A stretch of 64,000 nt of DNA from Anisus vortex (Eukaryota > Mollusca > Gastropoda > Planorbidae), in assembly GCA_949126835.1 (NCBI GenBank), contig OX421508.1, positions 14,400,272 through 14,464,271 on the forward strand, in the 5' to 3' direction. Position 1 is the first letter of the stretch. Every line of letters begins with the position of its first letter. This document shows, one piece after another, positions 20,601 through 27,983 of this stretch. A program made the position numbers and the translations under genes. Under the pieces are notes generated by a model that saw only the letters and a list, made by a program, of their open reading frames with translations, had not been told where the DNA came from and ran no database searches.

Positions 20601-21411
20601 AAACTTCTCATCATATGGACGGTCTCTATAATAAACTTCTCATCATATGGACGGTCTCTACAATAAACTTCTCATCATATGGACGGTCTCTATAATATTG
20701 GATTATTGGATTTCATGTTAAATACATTTAGTTATTATTTATTTCTGGATTATCTTAAATTACTTACATAAAAATTATACACACTTATGTCAACCTTAAT
20801 TTAATATGCGTTAAATATAAATATTAATTACATATATAATTACATATATTTTATTTTATATAGTATATTAATTACAAATCAAACAAGTACATTCTGTATT
20901 AAATTCTGTATTTATATTTTAGGTGCGTCTTTATCGAAAAGGATTTTTTCAAGCAATGAAGAAAGCCAGGGCAGAAGGCCTTAAAATTCCAATCAGTGAT
21001 AAACCAGTAACAGACTTTGACCTGGTCAAGACTCAGGAAGAAAGAGAACTTGAGCGACAAGAAGAAATTAAAAAGCTCCAGGAGGAATCAAAGCCCAAGA
21101 AATCTGTGTTCTCAAATTTCAACTTTGGTCGCAGCAACAGCAACAATGCCTCATCACTAGATGACAAAGGCAAACAGAAGAAAAAACACTTCTGGTTTGG
21201 AAACAAAAAAAAGTCTGTGGATTCAGAGGTTCTCAACTCTGTCAGTCTTGAGGAACAAGGAAGTGAAATGGAAGTGTTGAAGGCTGAGGATGAAGGTGAG
21301 TGTAAGGAGACACGGGTTCAGGACACAGTGGAAGAAGACACAGTCATTGAGATGAATGTTCAAGACACAGTTATTGACATTGACAATGAACTAAGTGCTA
21401 TAAAAATCTGA
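2527..21411 (+). CDS. STRA6-like: STRA6-like retinol-binding-protein receptor, 3' ten exons (5' partial)
   Basis: Join of 2527-2698, 4129-4204, 4397-4475, 12576-12624, 13148-13265, 16736-16837, 17028-17191, 17611-17811, 18353-18432 and 20923-21411. All borders are AG/GT and the phases agree throughout, giving 509 residues plus TGA. STRA6 (RBP receptor family) is a multipass plasma-membrane protein that moves retinol between extracellular retinol-binding protein and the cytosol. The diagnostic blocks are in the last four exons: a membrane segment, then LDPG-F-x-x-Y, then a His-rich SHPVM-like block (AHTHPVMLVF here), then RFNWLVAYTLLQNPQ followed by a basic cytosolic segment; these match the family's C-terminal architecture. 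Hydrophobic helices are seen in exons 2, 5, 6 and 7. The tail is long, charged and Lys-rich. Vertebrate STRA6 is about 670 residues, so roughly 150 N-terminal residues should lie upstream. Whether the ligand is retinol in this animal is inference. Confidence 0.9.
3152..3406 (-). mobile_element. tRNA-derived SINE, family A, copy 1
   Basis: Shares its body with copies at 5921-6197, 15495-15765, 44030-44170 and 63147-63352, including the block from GTGTGGCCAGCAC through ACTCAGGGACACCCTC. It is flanked by a 12-bp target duplication ATGAAAGCAATA (3140-3151 and 3407-3418). The B-box-like GAATCGAACCC lies at the right end in minus orientation. Confidence 0.85.
3497..4082 (+). repeat. 25-bp minisatellite, about 23 units
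   Basis: The unit is TACATATACAGCTATGTTGT + TTGAG, with several 28-bp variants carrying an extra CAT. It fills the 3' half of the STRA6-like intron just upstream of exon b. Confidence 0.95.
4129..4204 (+). CDS. STRA6-like exon b
   Basis: The acceptor is GTCTTTAG and the donor AG|GTAAAA. It enters at phase 1, completes the split Gly codon and leaves at phase 2. It encodes one hydrophobic transmembrane helix (MIAAVLAACLTTFINILHML). The exon lies directly after a 25-bp minisatellite that ends about 48 bp before it. Confidence 0.85.
4397..4475 (+). CDS. STRA6-like exon c
   Basis: The acceptor is a T-run followed by CTTTAAG, and the donor is TGT|GTAAGT. The exon codes 26 residues including the LMALYRGDC block, a loop typical of the family after a membrane helix, and ends at phase 0. 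The following intron is 8.1 kb and packed with transposons. Confidence 0.85.
4619..5202 (+). mobile_element. L2-like LINE, 3' end with ORF2 C-terminus
   Basis: An open frame from 4619 to TAG at 4980 reads as the classic C-terminal tail of L2/CR1-type ORF2: RDSVTALLRSLHWLPVKARI, then YKVALLCHQCIFNNKFPSYL, then GPKVWNQLP. It is followed by a 3' UTR with GCGCTATACAAATATTATT and an (ATT)n tail, the usual L2 3' signature. It is 5' truncated and lies in an intron of the STRA6-like gene. Confidence 0.85.
5238..5666. mobile_element. MITE-like element with about 35-bp terminal inverted repeats
   Basis: The left end AGACTATAATATAGCC...CATGGACCGCTTGCTTTAGT is matched by the inverted right end ending at about 5666 (CATGGACCGCTTGCTTTAGT on the minus strand). 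A third, internal copy of the end (GACTATAATAAGATGGACCG) lies at about 5423-5442, so one element may be nested in another. There is no ORF. It interrupts the second L2-like tail at a conserved CCACAAAG site. Confidence 0.7.
5921..6197 (+). mobile_element. tRNA-derived SINE, family A, copy 2 (best promoter)
   Basis: The A box TAGCCGAGCGG at 5964-5974 is a perfect consensus match. The B box GTTTCGAATCC at 6007-6017 matches 10 of 11 positions, with tRNA-like spacing. The body then matches the other family A copies. A 12-bp target duplication ACTGTTATATTA lies at 5909-5920 and 6198-6209. It sits in the L2-like 3' UTR. Confidence 0.9.
6905..7036 (+). mobile_element. tRNA-derived SINE, family B, 5' part
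   Basis: A tRNA-like head (GTGGCCTGCGTTTAGTTCAC; B-box-like GGTTCTATCCC at 6956-6966) is followed by GTGGACGTAATAATCTTCTATC. The element continues at 12345 (TCTAGAAGGAACGTCTGTAA) after a 5.3-kb insertion. The rebuilt 3' tail matches the 3' ends of the LINE tails at 23.6, 43.0 and 58.9 kb. Confidence 0.7.
7052..7336 (+). repeat. 31-bp tandem array in hAT subterminal DNA, about 9 units
   Basis: The unit CCGGTTCACCGCCCCCTTTT + AATTTTATTTT is repeated almost perfectly; one unit has CAACG for CACCG. Subterminal motifs in hAT elements are usually transposase-binding sites. Confidence 0.95.
8285..8480. mobile_element. fragment resembling a hAT terminus
   Basis: The segment GAGTGTGCAACATTTTTCTG...GGGCCGCATATGAAATT and GACGGGCCACACAGTC resembles terminal sequence of hAT copies elsewhere in the window (GTGTGCAACC and GGCACRC words). 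No partner end is found. Weak call. Confidence 0.25.
8748..9363 (+). pseudogene. hAT transposase remnant, C-terminal dimerisation region
   Basis: A first frame reads TISTDGSNDIGSFPKFPL, like the catalytic DGSND block of ZNF862/KIAA0543-type hATs, and ends at TAA near 8868. The second frame, 8874-9362, has 162 residues and includes LAELALILPLQTADCERGFS and NRLGEESLNTLMTLKCEG, the hAT C-terminal dimerisation domain. Most of the N-terminal part is missing, so the copy is non-autonomous. Confidence 0.8.
9905..10005 (-). mobile_element. SINE family B fragment, inverted copy
   Basis: On the minus strand it reads GTTAGTTCACCGCACTGTCA and later GACCGATCCCTGTCG, matching the head of the 6905 copy. 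It lies inside the outer hAT element but outside the inner one. Confidence 0.55.
10286..10356 (+). repeat. first unit of the 52-bp minisatellite, split from the array by an LTR
   Basis: CTAGACTAACTACCTTTGAC...ATAGAGTATGTAGGTCTAGA is one diverged unit of the array at 11560-12344. The LTR at 10357 separates it, so the array predates that insertion. Confidence 0.85.
10357..11559. mobile_element. solo LTR (1,203 bp), TG...CA ends
   Basis: Starts TGTAAGGGGTGG and ends CCAGGTTACA, flanked by a perfect 4-bp duplication TCTA (10353-10356, 11560-11563). The 5' region is shared with the LTR at 13506 (TGTGCAAC, AACCCAA, GTGAC, GTCTAAGGCT, TTAGCT-like words in the same order). No internal gag-pol region is present, so it is a solo LTR or a TG...CA non-coding element. 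A 4-bp duplication suits Ty3/Gypsy-type integration; the class is inference. Confidence 0.7.
11560..12344 (+). repeat. 52-bp minisatellite, about 15 units
   Basis: The unit starts CTAGACTAACTAGCTTTGAC and ends GATATAGAGTATGTAGGT. Units differ by a few recurring changes (CCTTAC/CCGTAC, GCAGC/GCAAC), which suggests higher-order duplication. It lies in the long STRA6-like intron. Confidence 0.95.
12345..12390 (+). mobile_element. tRNA-derived SINE, family B, 3' part
   Basis: ATCTAGAAGGAACGTCTGTA directly continues the 3' tail broken at 7036. The 8 bases ATCTAGAA are present on both sides (7029-7036 and 12345-12352), the expected 8-bp duplication for a hAT insertion. Confidence 0.65.
12576..12624 (+). 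CDS. STRA6-like exon d (49 nt)
   Basis: A small exon with acceptor GTGTTTCAG and donor GGG|GTAAGA, running from phase 0 to phase 1. It codes LGSMKYAGFQVAYIVWG, the start of a membrane helix that continues in the next exon. It is short, but its phase fits both neighbours exactly. Confidence 0.85.
13148..13265 (+). CDS. STRA6-like exon e
   Basis: The acceptor is a long T tract plus TTTTCAG and the donor is TTG|GTGAGT; phase 1 to phase 2. It codes a strongly hydrophobic helix (about 20 residues rich in Ile, Leu and Phe) and then QEGYLTDWLLNKALQIW. A solo LTR sits in the intron that follows. Confidence 0.87.
13506..14959. mobile_element. solo LTR (1,454 bp), same family as 10357-11559
   Basis: Starts TGTAAGGGGTGGGAG and ends AGACCCTTACA; the ends are short inverted repeats. 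A perfect 4-bp duplication CTTG flanks it (13502-13505, 14960-14963). The short open frames inside (for example minus 14280-14555) show no family features and are taken as chance. It sits in the intron after exon e. Confidence 0.72.
15495..15765 (-). mobile_element. tRNA-derived SINE, family A, copy 3
   Basis: Contains CGATCAAATTGATTCATA, ACTTTACCCCAACTAATTTC, AGGTACCCATTAGGG and GGGACACCCTCCAGACC in the order seen in the other copies. The B-box region (minus strand) is decayed. No clear target duplication was found. Confidence 0.8.
15766..16735. other. intron sequence without recognisable content
   Basis: AT-rich STRA6-like intron. A short direct repeat around AGATAGCTAAATGCTAGTGT occurs near 15915-15970, and diverged repeats (AGAGCAGAGATTCAGTACTGG-like words) at about 16340-16500. 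No ORF of interest on either strand. Confidence 0.6.
16736..16837 (+). CDS. STRA6-like exon f
   Basis: The acceptor is AATTGCAG and the donor CAG|GTCAGT; phase 2 to phase 2. It codes a hydrophobic helix (VLVALALLIIQKLLAIFLF) and a polar loop ending HLRLDNR. The intron to the next exon is only 190 bp. Confidence 0.87.
17028..17191 (+). CDS. STRA6-like exon g
   Basis: The acceptor is CTTTTACAG and the donor CTG|GTAAGA; phase 2 to phase 1. It codes 54 residues: an aromatic helix (FFFIFTYFMFFYNIFLG), a second amphipathic segment (CLMRIIKAMIVGTLLLARLD) and FEFLDP. The FLDPG motif, completed in the next exon, is one of the best family markers. Confidence 0.92.
17611..17811 (+). CDS. STRA6-like exon h
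   Basis: The acceptor is TTATCTAG and the donor ATAG|GTAAGG; phase 1 to phase 1. It codes FAAYQGYIHMEVAHTHPVM and then a segment of about 40 residues with basic and acidic clusters. The His-rich block followed by PVMLVFIRLL corresponds to the conserved region near the membrane-associated helix of STRA6 proteins. Confidence 0.92.
18353..18432 (+). CDS. STRA6-like exon i
   Basis: The acceptor is TTTGTTTCAG and the donor CCTCAG|GTAAAC; phase 1 to phase 0. It codes EIESHRPVNVSARFNWLVAY followed by TLLQNPQ. The RxxWLxAYTLLxNP pattern is a clear C-terminal STRA6 signature. The next intron contains the 32-bp minisatellite. Confidence 0.92.
18545..18805 (+). repeat. degenerate tandem repeat, about 30 bp, 8-9 units
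   Basis: The unit resembles ACTTTGATAAAGAAAGATTA + GCCACACTT, with deletions in several units. It lies at the start of the last STRA6-like intron. Confidence 0.85.
19257..20695 (+). repeat. 32-bp minisatellite, about 45 units
   Basis: The unit is ATAAACTTCTCATCATATGG + ACGGTCTCTATA. It is very homogeneous; variants (TACAATA, TATAAAA, single changes) cluster in neighbouring units. It ends about 230 bp before the terminal STRA6-like exon. Confidence 0.97.
20923..21411 (+). CDS. STRA6-like terminal exon (cytosolic tail)
   Basis: The acceptor is TATATTTTAG; the exon enters at phase 0 with a Val codon and ends at TGA 21409-21411. It codes 162 residues starting VRLYRKGFFQAMKKARAEG, then a charged coiled-coil-like run rich in Glu, Lys and Gln, a Ser/Asn/Lys-rich stretch (FGRSNSNNASS, KQKKKHFWFGNKKK) and an acidic end with DTV/DTVI repeats. 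The tail is much longer than the short tail of vertebrate STRA6 and has no membrane segment, so it is presumably cytosolic. The final codons lie inside a tandem repeat (see 21373-21587). Confidence 0.9.
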   Translation: MRLYRKGFFQAMKKARAEGLKIPISDKPVTDFDLVKTQEERELERQEEIKKLQEESKPKKSVFSNFNFGRSNSNNASSLDDKGKQKKKHFWFGNKKKSVDSEVLNSVSLEEQGSEMEVLKAEDEGECKETRVQDTVEEDTVIEMNVQDTVIDIDNELSAIKI

Positions 21412-21587
21412 GATCTCACAATACTATTGACAATGAACTAAGTGCTATAAAAATCTGAGATCTCACAATACTATTGACATTGACAATGAACTAAGTGCTA
21501 TAAAAATCTGAGATCTCACAATACTATTGACATTGACAATGAACTAAGTGCTGTAAAAATCTGAGATCTCACAATACTATTGACAAT
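21373..21587 (+). repeat. 53/47-bp tandem repeat spanning the STRA6-like stop codon
   Basis: Four units at 21373-21425, 21426-21472, 21473-21525 and 21526-21578, plus a short fifth. Each carries the coding end (ATTGACAATGAACTAAGTGC...), the TGA stop and about 17 bp of 3' UTR. Unit 2 lacks one ATTGAC hexamer. Unit 4 has one A-to-G change. Only the first unit is translated. Confidence 0.95.
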
Positions 21588-21589
21588 TT

Positions 21590-23299
21590 AATTCATGTGG
21601 AAGCCGTAATTTATATTTAAAAGGCTTTTTTTATTTTGGTAAAGTATAAAATCAAATATCATGTCCCTTTTATAACAGAATGCAGATTAAAAACTTCAAC
21701 AGGGTTTGGGGAGCCTCCTAAAATTTCTGTAGCTCCTGGAATTTCTAAAAATAACAAAAAAGTCCTAGAAAAGTCCTGGAATTATATTTCTCCTAAAATG
21801 TCCTCAAATTTAGTGTGAAATCATTTGTCTTGCGACAGCCTTTTCTTGGAATGCTAGACATTGACATAGTAAATAGATTTATTTTGTTTAAAAAAAAAAA
21901 AATCTTTAACTACTAAGCCTATTTTTAAAAATTGCTTTGCACTATTTTTTGCCCCTCCCCTACCTAGCTAGGCCTAATGATTGAAAAGTAATACAATTGG
22001 ATAATCTATATGTCCTAATGAATTTGTATCTATACGAAAGCTAAGTTTTCTGTATACTTGTCAATCTATACCTTTATACTTGACAATGCAAAACTCTTAT
22101 ACAGTAGTTTATTACGTCCTATTCTTTTCTTAAGCTTATCAATATAATATGTTCTCTTTATACTTGTCAGTGTTATTTGGTATTCTCTATCCTTTTCAGT
22201 GTGTTTTGCTATCTCTTTACTGGTCAATATATTGTTGACTCAATTCAATGATTCTGATTGAAATACACTATTGCTGTTTTTTTTTTCAAAAAACGTACAT
22301 AAAAATTTTTCCAAGTGTACAGAATTTTTCTAGAATATTGTATGCATCTTCTGTTGGTATTTTAACTACAATAAACATTGAACATTTTTTTTTTTTAAGT
22401 AAAATATATTTTCACTGCTAAAAATTGTAACACGTTAGTACAATCGGTAAATTAAAAGAAAAAATTCCAGAGCTAAAATAATAAATATACAAACTCTATA
22501 GAATTTTAACTTAGAAATATGACACAATAAGCTGTTATTAGAAAGATAAATCATTAAAGCATTTAGCTCCTTGCCTTTGCATTGACTACTTCATATACGT
22601 TCTCTTTCTCCCATGTACCATTTTAGCATTGCTTCAGTTCACTGAACTAGTTAGAATAAACAACATGAATATATCCATTGAATGTTATAGTTCTAGAAAT
22701 AACATTTGTAATTTATGACATAAAAGGTTGCAGACCTAAAATGGAGTCCTGTGTGCCTGCCAAGGATCATTGTTATACAATAATTTTTTTTTTATTTCAT
22801 TATGTGTTGGTAGACATTAATTTCAAATGTACATGCAATATTAATGTTAATATTCAATTCAAAGTGCTTTATTTGTTTAAAATGTGCTATTTTTTGGCCG
22901 ACATATATCTTAATATTTATAATTTTTAATAGATTTAATTTATGATTTAACATTTAAGCCATGTCAATATCCTGGAAAACTACCAACTTTTTATATTCTT
23001 ATTTTGCTTTGATTTTTGAGAGCATCAAACTGCCTTAATGATATTTTTTTATACAGTGACCTTGGTTGCATTATTTGTTATTTTTATTTTTATTAGGTCT
23101 GTTCTGGGTTAAGTCAAGCCAGAAATGTTTATTTTTGTTGTAAATTGTATTAGTTAAACAAGTGAGTATGTTCAGTTTTTAATGCACATTTTTTTTACTT
23201 ATAAACTGTAACTGTAAATTTTGTTTTGAAGACTAAATGCATGAATAACTGTAGTCACTCAAGCCACTAACATTTGTTTCAGTGTAAATAGTAAATAAA
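21590..23299. other. STRA6-like 3' UTR and downstream AT-rich sequence
   Basis: No coding feature. A C/T-rich oddity occurs at 21700-21800, where AGCCTCCTAAAATTTCT, AGCTCCTGGAATTTCT and TCCTGGAATTATATTTCTCC look like diverged copies of a short motif. Several AATAAA words are present. Confidence 0.5.
22370..22375 (+). promoter_or_regulatory. candidate poly(A) signal for the STRA6-like mRNA
   Basis: An AATAAA hexamer lies about 960 bp after the stop, followed about 10 bp later by a T-rich run. Other AATAAA words occur nearby, for example near 22484 and 23292, so the true cleavage site is uncertain. Confidence 0.3.
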
Positions 23300-23615
23300 T
23301 TTATGCCATCTTTACCTTTCAGTAAAGTTATTGTTTGTTGTCGTAGAGATCCAATAACAATCTGTTGCAAAGCTCAGATAAACATAAAGATGAAAACACT
23401 TTCCTTGTCCCTTATGCGAGAACAAATGCATATAAGTACTCTTTCTTCCAGAGTGGCATTAGGGCATGGAATGGGTTGCCTGAACAGACCAGGAAAACCA
23501 GTAACTTAACATCATTTAAAACATTAATAAAAATGCAAGGCTAGACTCGGACCACGGATGAGCGTGGGACGCAATAATCTTCTTTATAGAAGGAGCGTCT
23601 GTAATGTATAAGATA
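23300..23615 (+). mobile_element. LINE 3' end, family X, copy 1 (ORF2 C-terminus)
   Basis: The frame from 23377 reads DKHKDENTFLVPYARTNAYK then SFFQSGIRAWNGLPEQTRKT, to TAG at 23542-23544. This is the typical C-terminal tail of many LINE ORF2 proteins (hydrophobic/Phe, then RAWNxLP, then SLxxFK). The 3' end GTGGGACGCAATAATCTTCT...GAAGGAGCGTCTGTAA with a TAAGAT tail is shared with two other copies and with SINE family B. Confidence 0.8.
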
Positions 23616-26600
23616 ATATAAAAGACTTATATTGATATTTGTTTTAGTGTTACTCAATTATTGTTCAAATATTCGTTTGGTGTATCGGTGCAGTAGTAAT
23701 ATTTTCAAATGTTTACTGCAATTTATTATTTACAGAAACAAAGCTCAAAGAATCAAAACTTTACAAAGCATTCTATTAGGCAAAATGTATTCTATTGGCA
23801 GTATTAATACTATAAACATATTGTTCAATTTAAGTTCATTATATTATTGAATTGACTATAAATGTAACATGTATGGAATGTAAATTGTTTAATGTCCCCC
23901 CCCCCCCCCCCCAGAGCTGTAGGCCTACACCCTAGAACTTGTAAGTTTTTAAAACAATTTTTTTTTTATAAATGTATATTTTTGTATCACAGTAACTACA
24001 CATGAACCCAATGGGAATAAGTATTACAAGTAGGGAACATACTTCTACCTACATTAAACCCCTCCATAAAAGATCTCTCCACAAAAGACCCTCTGCTATA
24101 AACCCCTCCACAATTAATTGACCATTTTGACCCCAGGACCATAGCCCGATCCTGAATAGACCCCTGTACAATAGATTCCTAGACACAATTTTTGCTCAAA
24201 TGTTTTTCATGTTAGTAGAAGTTATATCTGGGTAGAAGAAATCTCATTTCATGGCATTTATTGGAATAAAAGAACTGAAATCCCAACTATTTCAACATGT
24301 TAATCCACATTTGATTTCTTTGTGAATTGCTGTTACAGAAAGATGTTTATACAATTCTTATTTCATATGATTTTATCATGTATTTGCTGTTTTTGTATTG
24401 AAACAATATTAAAGTATTTGGTCACATTTACCTCAAGTATTTTATTTCCGAGTCTTCAATTACTTTATGGTCACACTGTAGTCACACAACTCATGTATTA
24501 GGTTCATAAGGGAAGTAATCTTAATAAATGTTATGAAATCGTAGTTAAGGTTACTGATATATTACCCTTTTTTTTTCATTTGTAGTAGACATCTTTAATG
24601 TTTAATGTAGGCTATTAGGCCCTATAGATAGGTTTATAGTTCATTTTTATCAATTCTAGCAACATGATTCAGCAATAATTTGTCCTAATAAAATACTGTG
24701 AAATTCATTATAATATTGAAACTGTTTATCAATGTAGGCCTATTAGCAGCACACTACATAATGATTAAATACTAAATACTTTGGTTACACTATTCTGTTG
24801 TTTTTTTGCTCGGTCCCTTAAATAATGGTGACCATTTTCATTAGACTTGCTTGGAGTGACCTTCATGACAGTAGCAAGTGGGCCAGTCCTGATTTTGAGA
24901 TTTCTCTGTAGAGGAGATGATAATGTAAGATGCGCACCGAGCATACTAAAATAGCATGGATAGAAGCGCTATATAAATAACCATTATTATTACTATGGAG
25001 TCCAATATTTTTTATCTTTTCTAAAGCTTGTCAGCTTAACTGCCTCCTCAACGGGGAAGGAGGGGGGAATCCCTTGTAGGCCTACAACTAGCATACTACG
25101 TAGATAAATAAAAATATCACTGCTCCCTCTGTGCCGGTTGTCAAATTCAAAGGGTTGGATTAAATAGCTAGAATCAAACTCAGTCTTCTATTTATAACTC
25201 TTGTTTGGATGTTATCAAATATTTTAAGTCCTTATTATAGTAGTTAACGCACACTTTTGAGCATTCAAAATCACCCTTAAATTGTGGAGGTCTAACGGGA
25301 TCTGCATAGTACAATGAAGAAGAAGAGATGATATATATATAAATAAAAATATTAATAGATAGATGATATATTGATATAAAAAATTAAAAGGATGTATATA
25401 GACGATATAGGCCTATAGATAGAAGATATATTGATAGATAAAGAAAAAAGATAGACATATGATAGCTAAATGGATATATACATTAATAGGTAGACAGGAA
25501 ATTATTTATATTAATTATTGTTTTATCCTTTGAAAAGGGCTTTACTACGGCGTCTCCTACGTAGACAGAAAATAATCGAGTAGGCCTATATGGATCACGT
25601 ACAAATATAAAGTGAAAGAAATCGTTCAGAAATGTTTTTATGGTTTCAGTATCGGAGTTCTTTTCCTTTTTGAGTGTTCTTGACCTTAGTTTATAATTCT
25701 TGGCCAGATGATCTAGTATTGTAAACAACGTTGGACATTAGTAGACTAATTGGACCGGAATGTTATAAGGTGACCTGTGAAGTAAACAATGAAATATATC
25801 AAATAAAACAACCTATTATTATTCACATATTATTTAGGTGATGCAAAGAAAGAAAAGTTCGTCTCGGACCGCGTTGTTTTATGGGGCAATTAAATAAACG
25901 TATGCAAGTTTCCAGTATGTGATGTCTGCTTTGTAATTCTGTCTGCTACGGTTATCCAATCTACATTGTTTATTTAATATCTATTACACTGGAAATGAAT
26001 TTCCAAATGTGTATAACCTCCTTTATACTAAAAAACATAGGTTTAATAAAGATATGAGGAAACCACAAATTAAAACACTCCTAATAAAAAGTAGGCCTAC
26101 TTGTTGGTTAATTGTATCAAATAATTTTATAGTTATAACTTTATTACTTAAACATGCAACTTTGTGCCTTATTAGAGAGTCATAGCAGTCATAAACTATT
26201 TTTCATTAAATCAACTTCATAAAAATAATTCAACTGTATACTTTATTGTTTATCGATCAACATAGGCCTACGTACTTTACTTAAATTAACGATCAACAAT
26301 CAACTTTGTCAGAACAACTTGAGAGAAGAAATTTAATGTTATTATATAATTGACTACATTACTACATATAAAAACAAAAAGTCTTTTTTTTAAAAATATA
26401 AACATATGATATCATTACCTTATTTGGTCAAAATATTCCAGTTGAAACAGGAGTCTTCTTAAGAATGTAGACGCTGCCTTTTCAACTGGGCAGTTAATGA
26501 TCTGTTTATCCACAGACACCAATGCACGAGGTAAAAGAGGTTAGTTTAGCTCTGTCCAGGGACAAACTTCATCAAGATTTTGTCGGAAGGCAGAACTATT

Positions 26601-27484
26601 CCATACCATTAAATAAACAAAGACTACTAGCTCATTGGTGCAGCTTAGGGCCTACTTAGATTTCACAAAGAATGGGCCGATATATAACCTTAAAAAGTTA
26701 TTCTTATGAAAGAATTTGCAATTTTAAATGTGATAAAAAAAACTTAAACGAAGGTGTAACTTAAGTTTTATTTCCATCCTAGAAATAAATGACATTTTAT
26801 TGTTTGATATTTTCAATTATTTAATTATAAGTCTTACGGTTGGGGGAAATTGTTTTTTTTAGCAGGTCCATTAGATTATAACCTTTGACCTACAACTTTT
26901 AGCTCAGTGTAACATCAACCGAGAGCAATGTTTATATATTGTTCTTTTCTGCATTTAATTTGTTACCTTCGTATAGCCATTGCTTCAGCCACTTCTTTAA
27001 AACGCATGGATTGGCTAGTTCCATTGACCAAGTCAATGCTTTGTCTGTGTCTAGACTAGGTCATGTTATTTCCACGAGGAGGTAACTTAGTGACACTTCT
27101 ATTGATTTCGATAATACTGTATTTATCTCCCTTCGAATCTGCATGTATGTTTGTTTGAATGAATTCTGAAATTTAACGATAACCAGAAATCCAGCTCTTA
27201 CCAGATATACAACATCATTAAGAATATAGCATTTACAAATAAATAAATAATGTATTTAAATTGTACATTTACAAGAATTAGCCCAATAAAAACAATTCAG
27301 CACTTTGTAAGGAAAATACCATTTAGATGAAATACAACATTTACAAGAAACAAAGCACTTATAAAAAATGTGGTCTACTGCAAATTAAAAAAAATCAGCC
27401 ATTTAAATAAATACTACATCTTATTTCATACCTTATTCATTAAACGTTCAGGATAACCATAAATAAGTATTACTTGTTGTAAAT
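23616..27484. other. intergenic, no gene found
   Basis: AT-rich. Contains an 18-base C run at about 23897-23914 and a short segment (24060-24180) with repeated CCCCTCCA/AAAGA words that might be a transposon end. A decayed LINE 3' end with AGCGCTATATAAATAACCAT + TATTATT lies at about 24945-24995. (GATA)-like degenerate repeats lie at 25330-25460. No conserved ORF on either strand. Confidence 0.6.
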
Positions 27485-27560
27485 ACTATATGTCAGTATC
27501 TACTATATGTCAGTATCTACTATATGTCAGTATCTACTATATGTCAGTATCTACTATATG
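27485..27560 (+). repeat. 17-bp tandem repeat, about 4.5 units
   Basis: The unit is TATGTCAGTATCTACTA. A short open frame through it is a by-product of the repeat. Confidence 0.9.
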
Positions 27561-27673
27561 TATTCTTCTGCAACTCTCATCTTTATATTTCAAAGACCTA
27601 AATCACATGATAAAACTATTTGGTTTATTTTTTTATTTCTTTTCATTATACTTTTTTTTTACTCAGATAGGAG

Positions 27674-27817
27674 ATGACATTTGGTGCTTTCTGGTGTTTG
27701 ATCGCACTTCTGTGCCCATATGCCTCAAAGACTGGCGAAGTGTGTAAACCCCCGAAACGTTCACATTATGAGCACAACGGCGTCCGAGGTCTCATTGCAC
27801 TGCCGAGAAATTCCTAG
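27674..27817 (+). CDS. hypothetical 47-residue peptide with signal sequence
   Basis: A polypyrimidine tract and CTCAG (to 27666) form a strong splice acceptor; 8 bases later an ATG opens MTFGAFWCLIALLCPYA, a good signal-peptide core, and the frame closes at TAG 27815-27817. The mature part is short (about 28 residues), with one Cys and a PPKR dibasic site. A good donor (AAAAG|GTGAGC) follows at 27836, so 27667-27835 looks like an exon, but no frame is open through all of it. No homologue is recognised. It may be a chance ORF in the unique DNA leading into the 45-bp array. Confidence 0.25.
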   Translation: MTFGAFWCLIALLCPYASKTGEVCKPPKRSHYEHNGVRGLIALPRNS

Positions 27818-27983
27818 CCTTGTGGGGAGGAAAAGGTGAGCGCAACAATGCGTTTCAAACCCGCTCTGGTGCTTGGATGCCCAGACCTATAGTCTGGGAC
27901 ACTATGGTCTGGGATTTGTGCTACCGGGCGACATTGCAGGTTATGCGAGCGATCCACCACAGGAATGATGAGAATTCCGCAGT

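Noticed and set aside
19257..20695. CRISPR-like regular array
   Set aside because: Units are directly adjacent with no unique spacers, and the DNA is eukaryotic; it is a minisatellite. The same applies to the other arrays.
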